A DNA stretch of 64,000 nucleotides, taken from assembly GCA_002422395.1 (NCBI GenBank), contig DIUY01000001.1, forward strand, positions 1 through 64,000. Direction: 5' to 3'. The first letter of the stretch is position 1. Every line of letters starts with the position of its first letter. Source of the stretch: Methylococcaceae bacterium UBA6146 (lineage in GTDB: Bacteria; Pseudomonadota; Gammaproteobacteria; Methylococcales; Methylomonadaceae). Made by a program: the position numbers and the translations under genes. Positions 34,290 through 41,933 of this stretch are shown here, piece after piece. Under the pieces are notes generated by a model, which worked only from the letters and a program-made list of their open reading frames with translations, ran no database searches and was not told where the DNA came from.

Positions 34290-34832
34290 ATGTACAAAGG
34301 TATTTTAGTTCTAATCGCAGCGGTTGTTTTAATGGGATTGTCAGGCAATTCCTTCGCTGACCGTATGATTTTTAAATGTAAAACGCAACGGGGCATGGTT
34401 TATCAAAAATCGGCTTGTGCGGAGGGTGAAGAGAGCTTGAGTTCATGGGTGTCTCCAAAAGACAATGTGCAGCCTAAACAAAGCTTATCCCTTGAACAAG
34501 GCAACGGTGGGCATTACTTTGTGGATAGCGAAATTAATGGCAATGCCGTCACTTTTGTGGTTGATACCGGCGCATCGGTCGTGTCATTGCCCAATTCAGT
34601 CGCCACCGCCGCTAAGCTGGACTGCAAAAATCAAGTGACCATGCAGACAGCTAACGGGGCGACAGGTGCATGTTCCGTCATTATCGACAGATTAAAACTA
34701 GGGGCATTTTTAATCAGGGATGTTGAAGCAGTGGTGGTGCCTAATTTGAGCCAACCCTTGTTAGGCATGAATGTGCTACAGCGCTTTACCATCACTCAAG
34801 ACAATAACCGCATGCGTATTTCTGAACGCTAA
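34290..34832 (+). CDS. Secreted retropepsin-like aspartic protease (clan AA, TIGR02281 type)
   Basis: A 180-residue exported protein. The signal peptide is residues 1-23 (LVLIAAVVLMGLSGNSFA). A short DUF4124-like region holds CKTQRGMVYQKSAC. The protease-like domain starts with GHYFVDSEINGNAVTFVVDTGASVVSLP, catalytic Asp at residue 92 in DTGA, and ends with PLLGMNVLQRF. Single-domain retropepsins work as dimers. GGGGGAG lies upstream of ATG 34290. Substrate unknown. Confidence 0.85.
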   Translation: MYKGILVLIAAVVLMGLSGNSFADRMIFKCKTQRGMVYQKSACAEGEESLSSWVSPKDNVQPKQSLSLEQGNGGHYFVDSEINGNAVTFVVDTGASVVSLPNSVATAAKLDCKNQVTMQTANGATGACSVIIDRLKLGAFLIRDVEAVVVPNLSQPLLGMNVLQRFTITQDNNRMRISER

Positions 34833-34844
34833 GTCCTAGTTGGC

Positions 34845-35357
34845 CTAATCGACATCGGCTGAATTGCTACGATATATTCGGGTTCTTGCCCGAATCAGCG
34901 AATAACTGACAGCGATAATCAGCGCCAATAGCGAAAGCTCCAAAACCACAAAAGCGGCTATTTTAAAGTACGCGAAATACGGATGGGCAAAACGGACTAG
35001 CCAGCCGCCCGCTTCATCCGCTATTGCCGATAGGTAAATCAAACCATTCAACCAAATTTTTAGCCGCACTGAAAACTCTGTCATCAGCATCAAGTGCGTC
35101 AGGGTCACCACCAGCATCCCCATTGAAAACAGGTGGAAATGCGACACTTCCAGCATGCCTTCATAACTGCGTGGTTGGGTAAATTGTTCTTCGGCGCCTA
35201 GATAATAGGCAACCACCGAATCAGGCATTAAATCCATGCGGTGAAAATACATCAAACCGTTACTAAGCCACAGCAACAAAATGTACCCTAGAAACATCAG
35301 CACCAGAGAATTTAACAGCAATTTGCGTTGTTGCTCGCCTGTTACAAAATAACGCAT
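34845..35357 (-). CDS. Four-helix membrane protein with histidine-rich segment, partner of FMN-binding protein
   Basis: A 170-residue protein I do not recognise by name. It has four membrane segments (about residues 12-32, 70-92, 102-118 and 130-152). The second contains VSHFHLFSMGMLVVTLTHLML, with three histidines placed such that they could bind heme; another His precedes segment 4. Its ATG overlaps the stop of the FMN-binding gene by one base, so the two are co-translated. A b-type cytochrome role in moving electrons to the flavin protein is inference. Confidence 0.7.
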   Translation of the reverse strand: MRYFVTGEQQRKLLLNSLVLMFLGYILLLWLSNGLMYFHRMDLMPDSVVAYYLGAEEQFTQPRSYEGMLEVSHFHLFSMGMLVVTLTHLMLMTEFSVRLKIWLNGLIYLSAIADEAGGWLVRFAHPYFAYFKIAAFVVLELSLLALIIAVSYSLIRARTRIYRSNSADVD

Positions 35358-35902
35358 CAGTGGTTATCCTGATTTTTTATCATCACTTCATAGACCGCCA
35401 TCACCTTACGCACAGCCTCTAACGCGGAACGGGCGCTCAGCGTCGCGCCGCTAATGCCATCGACGCCCTTGTTAAAATCCATGTCGGCTAAAGGACGGTT
35501 GAGCAGTTTGTCATACCAACGTTGTGGTGGTTGATATTCAGGCGGCTCGTGAAAAGCCAGCGTATAGATATTGCGCAATTGGCCATCGGCGGCCAACACG
35601 ATCATCAAAGTTTCTGGCTTGGTTCTTACGGTGCTGGTTTCAATCGCCGCATAACCGGTTATTTTGCCTTGCTCTTTACCAACGTAAAAAGTGAACAGGC
35701 CGGAATCCAGCTTAGCCTTGGCCAGCGCCTGAATTTGGGCTATTTGATTGTCATCCGGGAATAGCGATAGTGATTCTATTTGCGCCCCTTTGCCAAAAGC
35801 CAGCTCCATTGCCTCATTTTTGCTGTAGAAGATAGTGGCAAAACCGGTTGGGGCTAAACTGGATAAGGTTATCAACAGCATAAGAAATTTAAGCGTTTTC
35901 AT
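35357..35902 (-). CDS. FMN-binding domain protein with covalent flavinylation motif
   Basis: A 181-residue exported protein with a signal peptide (FLMLLITLSSLAPTGFA). Its C-terminal FMN_bind domain holds DGISGATLS (residues 148-156), the motif at which ApbE attaches FMN to a Thr (T154), as in RnfG and NqrC. It is too short to contain membrane electron carriers itself. The next gene encodes a His-rich four-helix membrane protein. No apbE is in the window. The upstream porin gene (36248-37654) has the same direction but is separated by 345 bases of palindromic sequence. Confidence 0.88.
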   Translation of the reverse strand: MKTLKFLMLLITLSSLAPTGFATIFYSKNEAMELAFGKGAQIESLSLFPDDNQIAQIQALAKAKLDSGLFTFYVGKEQGKITGYAAIETSTVRTKPETLMIVLAADGQLRNIYTLAFHEPPEYQPPQRWYDKLLNRPLADMDFNKGVDGISGATLSARSALEAVRKVMAVYEVMIKNQDNH

Positions 35903-35964
35903 CGTGCGCCTTCGTTAATCAGAACAATGGTTTTAACTATAAAATAAATCGGCCAAAAACAAAA

Positions 35965-36007
35965 CCGCCAGCCAGACAATACCGTTACGGACGTGTCTGG
36001 CTGGCGG
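35965..36007. repeat. Perfect 14-bp inverted repeat
   Basis: CCGCCAGCCAGACA (35965-35978) pairs with 35994-36007 around a 15-base loop containing CCGTTACGG. No T-run follows, so it is more likely a REP-like element than an intrinsic terminator. Confidence 0.65.
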
Positions 36008-36023
36008 CCTGTTATTCAATTGC

Positions 36024-36091
36024 GTTTAAGTACATACTCAAAAGTTTTAGGGCTACGACTGCCCGTCCTCAAAGGACGCGCAGTCGTTTTG
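36024..36091 (+). repeat. Dispersed hairpin repeat, copy 3 (intact)
   Basis: The hairpin has outer stem CGACTGC (36056-36062) with 36080-36086 and inner stem CGTCC (36064-36068) with GGACG (36074-36078). The lead sequence CATACTCAAAAGTTTTAGGG is shared with 756-840, and the hairpin itself aligns base for base with that at 17831-17861. Confidence 0.75.
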
Positions 36092-36247
36092 CACCGAAAA
36101 ACCTATTCATAATCACTTAGTAGATGATAGTTAACTCCGTAACATTCCTAAAAGAGATAACACCCTTAATGGTTTGGATGGTTTTTGTTTCTGTACAGAC
36201 CCTTGCTTCCTTATATCATACTATAAGGTGCTGGATGGTTCTCTGTG

Positions 36248-37654
36248 TTAGAAAATAAAGCCAAAACCTAAGTTAAAGTCATCAGGGACATCACCTTTTT
36301 TGGCGGTGAAATTGCGGTAATCCGCTTTGATGACAACATTAGGGATCGGTTTATATTGCAAACCAACCTGATAAATTTGCCTGTCTTTGTTCTCATCGTC
36401 GTCATAACCTAAAGGCGCACTGGCAACGGTGTCGTATTGTTCGTAACGGAAAAATGGCGCCAAGTATTGTGTCGTGCTAGGCAGCAATAACGGTAAAACG
36501 TCATAACCCACTTCGGTATAAAAACCATAATTTTCCGAACCGATAGTGCCATTGCCATTAGCCGCACTGAGCACGCCAGCATCATCAATATGACCCCATG
36601 AACCCAGCGTGCGGAATTCCAGCCCCCGATATTTCCACTGAATATGGCCTTCATAAAGCTGCGTGAGAGCATCCACTTTTTGACCGCCAAAATTTTGGTC
36701 TTGCCCTGAGTTACCCACATAAGCAGAGCCGCCAACCGTGACGCCAGGCAGATAGCCAGGGGTGTAATCCAGGCGCACTACATGCCCGAAATCTTCAGCA
36801 GCAGCGGCACTGCCATTTTGGCGGCCATCCCGGATACCGCTTGAGCTGAAATCTGTGGCGTCCAAACCATTAACGATGTAAGCCGTGTAAGTCAGTTCAG
36901 GCGTAATTTGGCCAAATAAACCGACACCAATTTCACGCCAGGTGCTAGGGATTATGCGCCGTTCGACTTCCGGGCGGTTATTGCCAAAATAAAACGGTGG
37001 CTCATGGATTTGGTTGATAAAGCCCATAGGCATCAACACCATACCGGCGCGGACATTGGCAATAGGGTCAATGAAAAAATCTAGGGCGGCAAATTCTACC
37101 GACACCTCGCCATTTTCACCCTCCCCCGTTTTGGCGTGCTCAAATTCCAATTCACTATTAAACAATATCCGGTCTGTGAATTTATAACCGGTATACAAAA
37201 TAAACCTTTCCAGGTCAGCATTGTTTTTGCCACTGCCCTTATCATCCGTTATCGCCTGATAATTGGCTTCTCCATAACCGCCAATCGACAAGCCTTTACC
37301 CACCTGATAAACCTTCGACGCCGCAGGCCCCAGCCCATAAGCGCTTTTATATTGCGCTTCTTCGGGAATCGCAAGATTAGTGCGCAGTTTTTCCACTTCC
37401 TGGCTTAACACATCCGTTTTCCGCTCTAATTTTTTCACGTCACCCGTCGCCACCGTATTTTCTGATGATATTTCTGACGCCTGCGCTGGCATTGCTGCTT
37501 TCATCTCATCAATCTGCTTTTGCTGCGCCTGGATGATTTTCCACATATCCTCCATGGTTTGCGGCTTTTCTAAGGCATTAACTGAAGGGCTCAAGGCTGT
37601 CATTGCCGCAGTTAGCCCACCCACTATAAAAATAAATTTGTGATTAGCTCTCAT
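36248..37654 (-). CDS. Outer-membrane porin-like protein with N-terminal coiled coil, putative Fur target
   Basis: A 468-residue exported protein. Signal peptide (about residues 1-27), then a trimerising coiled coil (MEDMWKIIQAQQKQIDEMK and KLERKTDVLSQEVEKLR). The rest is a beta-barrel with alternating aromatic strands, ending in FGFIF with the C-terminal Phe needed for outer-membrane insertion. The barrel resembles phosphate-selective or carbohydrate porins, but its substrate is not evident. The promoter upstream overlaps a Fur-box-like palindrome, suggesting an iron-related role; this is inference. Confidence 0.82.
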   Translation of the reverse strand: MRANHKFIFIVGGLTAAMTALSPSVNALEKPQTMEDMWKIIQAQQKQIDEMKAAMPAQASEISSENTVATGDVKKLERKTDVLSQEVEKLRTNLAIPEEAQYKSAYGLGPAASKVYQVGKGLSIGGYGEANYQAITDDKGSGKNNADLERFILYTGYKFTDRILFNSELEFEHAKTGEGENGEVSVEFAALDFFIDPIANVRAGMVLMPMGFINQIHEPPFYFGNNRPEVERRIIPSTWREIGVGLFGQITPELTYTAYIVNGLDATDFSSSGIRDGRQNGSAAAAEDFGHVVRLDYTPGYLPGVTVGGSAYVGNSGQDQNFGGQKVDALTQLYEGHIQWKYRGLEFRTLGSWGHIDDAGVLSAANGNGTIGSENYGFYTEVGYDVLPLLLPSTTQYLAPFFRYEQYDTVASAPLGYDDDENKDRQIYQVGLQYKPIPNVVIKADYRNFTAKKGDVPDDFNLGFGFIF

Positions 37655-37687
37655 TTGAATGATATCCCATTAAAAAATTGTGTCTAA

Positions 37688-37733
37688 ATTATAGTGTAAA
37701 TGCTTAAAAAGATGCAAATGATTCTTATTTGTA
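37688..37733 (-). promoter_or_regulatory. Promoter with Fur-box-like operator for the porin gene
   Basis: On the minus strand TATAAT (37693-37688) follows TTGCAT (37717-37712) with an 18-base spacer. The -35 is covered by the near-palindrome GCAAATGATTCTTATTTGTA (37714-37733), which resembles the Fur consensus repeat of TGATAATnATTATCA type. Binding there would block the polymerase when iron is plentiful. Confidence 0.6.
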
Positions 37734-37781
37734 TAATAAGGCTTAGACAGGCACTAAATGTCGGCTTAGATCAATAACCCG

Positions 37782-37811
37782 ATGGATAACATCCCTTCAA
37801 CGCACGTTATC
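37782..37811. repeat. Partial second copy of the 30159-30191 palindrome
   Basis: Bases 37782-37800 are identical to the left arm and loop of the perfect palindrome at 30159. The right arm has diverged, leaving only GATAAC (37785-37790) paired with GTTATC (37806-37811). It lies between the modC stop and the porin promoter. Confidence 0.6.
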
Positions 37812-37858
37812 TGGTGCTACAGTTGTTTTCGGGCTGGAAAAGCGGATATGGATGCCTT

Positions 37859-39115
37859 TCAGTTAAACAACGCCACCGCCTTGATCTGCGCCCAAAGCAA
37901 CGTATTCGGCGCCAGTGCCAGACTATACCAAGACCGACGGGTGATCCTCGCCAATAGCGGCGTACCTGACGCATCCAAGCGCACCAGCACATTGGCGGGG
38001 TTGTCGGTGTCGGCAACGGCGATTATGCGGGCTTGGATAATATTTAGGATGCTGCTGTTGTCCGCCCGCTCCAGATTAAGGCTGACATCGCGTGCATGGA
38101 TGCGGCAACGCAAGCGGCTGCCCAACGCTTTGGCCTGACGTGTGACAAAAAGGGCGCCGCCGCCAAAATCCAGACGGCTGAGATGGTTTTGGTCATCATG
38201 CCCACCGATAACAGCCTCGATGACCACGCCTGCATCGTCTGCAAATGCGGCGGGCAAGTCGATGCGGGCCAAGGTTTCCTGCAATGGCCCGGCAGCGGCA
38301 ACCTTGCCTTCGGCAAGCAAAACCAGATGGTCTGCGAGCCGCGCGACTTCATCGGGGGAGTGGCTGACATACAGCATGGGAATGTCGAGATGGTCGTGCA
38401 GCCGCTCAAGATAGGGCAAAATTTCGGCCTTGCGTTTTAAATCCAGCGCCGCTAACGGCTCATCAAATAACAGCAGGCGTGGTTTGGCCAACAAGGCTCT
38501 GGCAATAGCGACCCGTTGGCGTTCACCGCCCGACAAGCGCTCAGGCCGCCGCGCCAGTAACGCGGCAATATCCAGCCATTCGACCGCTTGTTCAAAGACT
38601 ATGCTCTGGGCGCTTGCCGCGCTACGTTTTAGGCCGTAGTTGAGGTTGTCGCGCACAGAAAGATGTGCAAACAGGCTGGCCTCCTGAAACACATAACCTA
38701 ACGCCCGCTGATGGGTCGGCAAGAAAACGCCTCGACGGTCGTCTTGCCAGACTTCGCCATTGACTTCAAGATAACCGTCCACTGCCCGCTCCAAACCGGC
38801 CACCGCCCGCAGACAGGTTGTTTTGCCGGAACCGGAATGGCCGAACAGGGCGGTGATGCCGCGTCCCGGCACAGCAAAGTTTATATCTAGGTCAAACCCT
38901 GGGTAGTTGATTTTAAAGCGGGCTTTAAGGCCACTTGGATTGGCCGCTTCGGCAGGTTCAGGACGGATTACGGCACCTTGATAGGGTTGTTGGTTTTGCC
39001 TGTGGCTAGCGTGTTTGCCCTGTTCATAATGTGGCATTTGTCCACCCCCAGAAGCGCCTTGTCGACCCATGCGCAGAACCAGCTTATCCAGCGTTTTTTT
39101 AAGCCTATTAACCAT
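37859..39115 (-). CDS. modC: Molybdate ABC transporter ATP-binding protein ModC with N-terminal extension
   Basis: A 418-residue ATPase, about 60 longer than usual ModC. The normal family start (ARFKINYPGFDLDINFAVPGRGITALFGHSGSGKTT) begins only near residue 64. Walker A is 92-100, then QEASLFAHLSVRDNL, signature LSGGERQRVAIARAL, Walker B LLLFDEPLAALD, and a C-terminal TOBE/Mop domain. The extra residues (KKTLDKLVLRMGRQG, then Gly, Gln and His-rich) have no usable start codon after them, since no ATG, GTG or TTG lies just before residue 64. ATG 39115 follows the modB stop by two bases, supporting the extended form. It couples ATP hydrolysis to molybdate import. Confidence 0.9.
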   Translation of the reverse strand: MVNRLKKTLDKLVLRMGRQGASGGGQMPHYEQGKHASHRQNQQPYQGAVIRPEPAEAANPSGLKARFKINYPGFDLDINFAVPGRGITALFGHSGSGKTTCLRAVAGLERAVDGYLEVNGEVWQDDRRGVFLPTHQRALGYVFQEASLFAHLSVRDNLNYGLKRSAASAQSIVFEQAVEWLDIAALLARRPERLSGGERQRVAIARALLAKPRLLLFDEPLAALDLKRKAEILPYLERLHDHLDIPMLYVSHSPDEVARLADHLVLLAEGKVAAAGPLQETLARIDLPAAFADDAGVVIEAVIGGHDDQNHLSRLDFGGGALFVTRQAKALGSRLRCRIHARDVSLNLERADNSSILNIIQARIIAVADTDNPANVLVRLDASGTPLLARITRRSWYSLALAPNTLLWAQIKAVALFN

Positions 39116-39117
39116 GC

Positions 39118-39792
39118 TCAATGTTTCCCTTGTTTGGGATTTAATCCGTACAGCAACAACAGCACGGCAAAAGCAAACACCAACAGACAAGCCGCCAGCC
39201 AATGCGCCTGAGCATATTCCATCGCCTCCACATGGTTGTAAATTTGCACCGACACCACCCGCGTTTTATCTGGGATATTGCCGCCCACCATCAAGACCAC
39301 GCCAAACTCCCCAACGGTATGGGCAAAACCCAGCACGGTGGCGGTCATAAAACCGTGCCGCGTCAACGGGACAACCACACTAAAAAAAGTGTCCAACGGA
39401 TTGGCACGCAGGGTGGCGGCAACTTCCAACGGCCTGGCACCAATCGCCGCAAAAGCGGTTTGCAAAGGCTGGACAACAAACGGCAGCGAATACAAAACCG
39501 ACGCGACAATAATGCCACCAAAGGTAAACGGCAAAGTGCCCAAACCCAGTTGCGCCGTCAACTGGCCAACCGGCCCCCTAGGGCCCATCAGCACCAGCAA
39601 GTAAAAGCCCAATACGGTTGGCGGCAGCACTAGCGGCAATGCCACTAACGTATTGACGACACCTCTCCAGCGCGAGGGCGTGCGCACTAGCCACCAGGCT
39701 ATCGGCGTACCAAAAACCAGCAGCAAGATGGTGCTGATGCTGGCTACTTTAAGCGTCAATAATAAAGTGGCAAGGTCAGCTTCGCTTAGCAT
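39118..39792 (-). CDS. modB: Molybdate ABC transporter permease ModB
   Basis: A 224-residue inner-membrane permease with about five membrane segments. It has the EAA-loop sequence (AFAAIGARPLEVAATLRANPLDTFFSVVVPLTRHGF) that docks on ModC, and the typical GPRGPVGQL and FAHTVGEFGVVLMVGGNIPDKTRVVS segments. ATG 39792 is chosen; TTG 39804 is in frame. The periplasmic binding protein gene modA, normally just upstream, is absent from this window. Confidence 0.95.
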   Translation of the reverse strand: MLSEADLATLLLTLKVASISTILLLVFGTPIAWWLVRTPSRWRGVVNTLVALPLVLPPTVLGFYLLVLMGPRGPVGQLTAQLGLGTLPFTFGGIIVASVLYSLPFVVQPLQTAFAAIGARPLEVAATLRANPLDTFFSVVVPLTRHGFMTATVLGFAHTVGEFGVVLMVGGNIPDKTRVVSVQIYNHVEAMEYAQAHWLAACLLVFAFAVLLLLYGLNPKQGKH

Positions 39793-40118
39793 GTTTGTTT
39801 CCAAAATGACATTTTTTACGGTTTAATGTGCGGTTTTATTCAAAATTATTGGCTTTGCAGTCACTAATGGCGACACCCACGCTAAACTTAGCGCATTGAA
39901 AAAATAACAAGCAATATATGCGCCTAAAAAGCGGCTATTTATCGTGGCCGCTATCACAGATAATACGTTGCCTATTGATAAATGCTAATATTTAACAGTG
40001 CTTGTCTCAACAGCGTCTGGTAAAAAGCTGGGGAACTGGCGCATTTGTCAGTGGCGGCGGCGTCTTGTTCGCAAGATAATGATCCGACAAATTTTTAATA
40101 AAAGGGTGTTGTTTAATT
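39793..40118. other. Divergent intergenic region between modB and SLC13 permease gene
   Basis: A 326-base spacer. A hairpin on the minus strand (AGCGGC 39952-39947 with GCCGCT 39935-39930, then TTTT) lies about 140 bases ahead of modB and could be a weak attenuator. I looked for a ModE box or Moco riboswitch and found neither. No small gene is evident. Confidence 0.4.
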
Positions 40119-41885
40119 ATGGTAGTTGAAATGTGGATGGTTTCAGGGTTAGTGCTAGTGACGCTAGGGTTATTGGCCAGCAACCGTTTTCCGGCAGATG
40201 CTGTGCTGATTTTTGTGCTCGCCTTTATTTTGGTCGCAGGTATTTTAACGCCAGCAGAAGCATTGGTCGGTTTTTCTGATAAAGGCATGATGACCATTGC
40301 CGTGCTTTACGCGGTGGTCGCCGGTTTACGCGAAACTGGCGCAGTGGATTGGCTGAGCCGGGTATTATTGGGCAAACCTAAAAGCCCTACCGAAGCCTTG
40401 ATAAGACTGGTTTTTCCGGCAATGACGATGAGCGCTTTCATCAATAACAGCCCGATAGTGGCCATGTTTACCGTCGCCATCCAAGATTGGTGCAAGCGTT
40501 CCGGGTTTAAACCGTCACGTTTTTTAATGCCGCTCAGTTTCGCCGCCATTTTGGGCGGCACTTGCACCTTAATCGGCACCAGCACCAACTTGGTGGTTGA
40601 CGGGCTGATGCAAAAAGCCCATCTGCGCGGCTTAGGGTTGTTTGAGCTTGGCTATGTCGGTTTACCGGTGGCGGTCATCGGTTGCCTTTATTTGGTGACG
40701 ATAGGTCAAAAACTGTTGCCCGACCGGACTGGTTCCATCGAACAATTTGATGACGTGCGCGAATATCTGCTGGAAATGCAGGTGGAGGAAGGCTGCGAAT
40801 TGGCGGGGCAATCGGTTGAGCAGGCCGGCCTGCGGCATCTGCCTGGCTTGTATTTGATTGAAATTGTCCGCGATGACCAAGTCTTTTCAGTGGTCTCGCC
40901 GGACACGTTAATATTGGCGGGCGATCATCTGGTGTTTGCCGGTGCGGTTGAATCCGTAGTTGAGCTGCGGCGTATACGCGGACTGGTGACGGCAACCCGG
41001 CAGATATTTAAGCTGGACAGCAAGCTGCATGAACGGCGGTTATTTGAGGCGGTGATTTCGGCAGAAAGCCCCATTGCCAACAGCAACTTGCGTGAAGCCC
41101 GTTTCCGGCACCGCTATAACGCCGTGGTGCTGGCAGTTTCTCGCAATGGCCAGCGTATCAAAGGGAAATTGGGCGATATTATCCTGCACCCTGGCGACAC
41201 CTTGTTAATCGAAGCGGAAAAAGGTTTTTTGTTCAAATACCGCAATAGCCGTGATTTTCTATTAATCAGCAAGCTGGAAAATTCCAGCCATGTCCGTCAT
41301 GAACGGGCGCCGTTAGCATTGTCGATTATGGTGGTTATGCTGGTCTTGACTGTTTTTGACGTGTTGCCGATTTTACAGGCATCAATTCTAGCGGCAGTCA
41401 CGATGATAATCACCGGTTGTTTGACCTTTGAAGGGGCGCAAAAAGATATAGATTTTAATGTGCTGATGGTGATTGCCTGCGCCTTTGCACTAGGTGCATC
41501 GGTCGAGAAAGTCGGCTTGGCGGATATTGTTGCCCAACAAGCGCTGTCACTAGCGGGGGAAGATCCTTGGCTATTATTGGCAATTGTCTACATAACCACC
41601 GTGCTGGTTACGGAAGTGATCACTAACAACGCCGCCGCGATTTTGATGTTCCCCATCGCCCTCAGCAGCGCCCACGCGTTAAATGTCAGCGAGCTGCCTT
41701 TTTCAGTCGCGATTATGATTGCCGCCTCCGCCAGCTTTATGACCCCGATTGGCTATCAAACCAATCTGATGGTCTATGGGCCGGGCGGTTATCATTTTGG
41801 TGATTACATTAGACTAGGGCTGCCGTTGACTTTATTGGAAGGGGCGACCGCATTATGGCTGATCCCCATTATTTGGCCGTTTTAG
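40119..41885 (+). CDS. SLC13/DASS-type permease with two TrkA_C (RCK_C) domains
   Basis: A 588-residue membrane protein of the ion-transporter superfamily. Membrane halves (about residues 1-190 and 395-588) flank two cytosolic TrkA_C domains (about 205-290 and 300-385). The paired signatures are AFINNSPIVAMF near 107 and TEVITNNAAAILMFPIA near 500, plus GTCTLIGTSTNLVVDGLM and TPIGYQTNLMVYGPGGY. Substrates in this family include sulfate, dicarboxylates and other anions; the proximity to modBC would fit an oxyanion but does not prove it. Confidence 0.9.
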   Translation: MVVEMWMVSGLVLVTLGLLASNRFPADAVLIFVLAFILVAGILTPAEALVGFSDKGMMTIAVLYAVVAGLRETGAVDWLSRVLLGKPKSPTEALIRLVFPAMTMSAFINNSPIVAMFTVAIQDWCKRSGFKPSRFLMPLSFAAILGGTCTLIGTSTNLVVDGLMQKAHLRGLGLFELGYVGLPVAVIGCLYLVTIGQKLLPDRTGSIEQFDDVREYLLEMQVEEGCELAGQSVEQAGLRHLPGLYLIEIVRDDQVFSVVSPDTLILAGDHLVFAGAVESVVELRRIRGLVTATRQIFKLDSKLHERRLFEAVISAESPIANSNLREARFRHRYNAVVLAVSRNGQRIKGKLGDIILHPGDTLLIEAEKGFLFKYRNSRDFLLISKLENSSHVRHERAPLALSIMVVMLVLTVFDVLPILQASILAAVTMIITGCLTFEGAQKDIDFNVLMVIACAFALGASVEKVGLADIVAQQALSLAGEDPWLLLAIVYITTVLVTEVITNNAAAILMFPIALSSAHALNVSELPFSVAIMIAASASFMTPIGYQTNLMVYGPGGYHFGDYIRLGLPLTLLEGATALWLIPIIWPF

Positions 41886-41893
41886 GTTAGTGA

Positions 41894-41923
41894 CGATAGC
41901 AGCGGTTTTAAGCGCTGCTATCG
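41894..41923. terminator. Strong hairpin between convergent genes
   Basis: An 11-bp perfect stem (41894-41904 with 41913-41923) with an 8-base loop lies between the SLC13 permease and lysS stop codons. No T-run is present, yet position and strength suggest a shared transcription end. Confidence 0.5.
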
Positions 41924-41933
41924 AGCAAGCGGC

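Larger units (their letters stand above)
35903..36247. other. Repeat-rich intergenic region between FMN-binding gene and porin gene
   Basis: The spacer holds three palindromes: a 14-bp perfect stem at 35965-36007, the dispersed hairpin repeat at 36024-36091, and a 7-bp CCTTATA/TATAAGG inverted repeat at 36209-36228. I see no coding frame. Confidence 0.6.

Noticed and set aside
39793..40118. Moco riboswitch or ModE box upstream of modB
   Set aside because: Neither the conserved Moco core nor a TATAT-type ModE palindrome is visible; only a short hairpin with four T residues is present.
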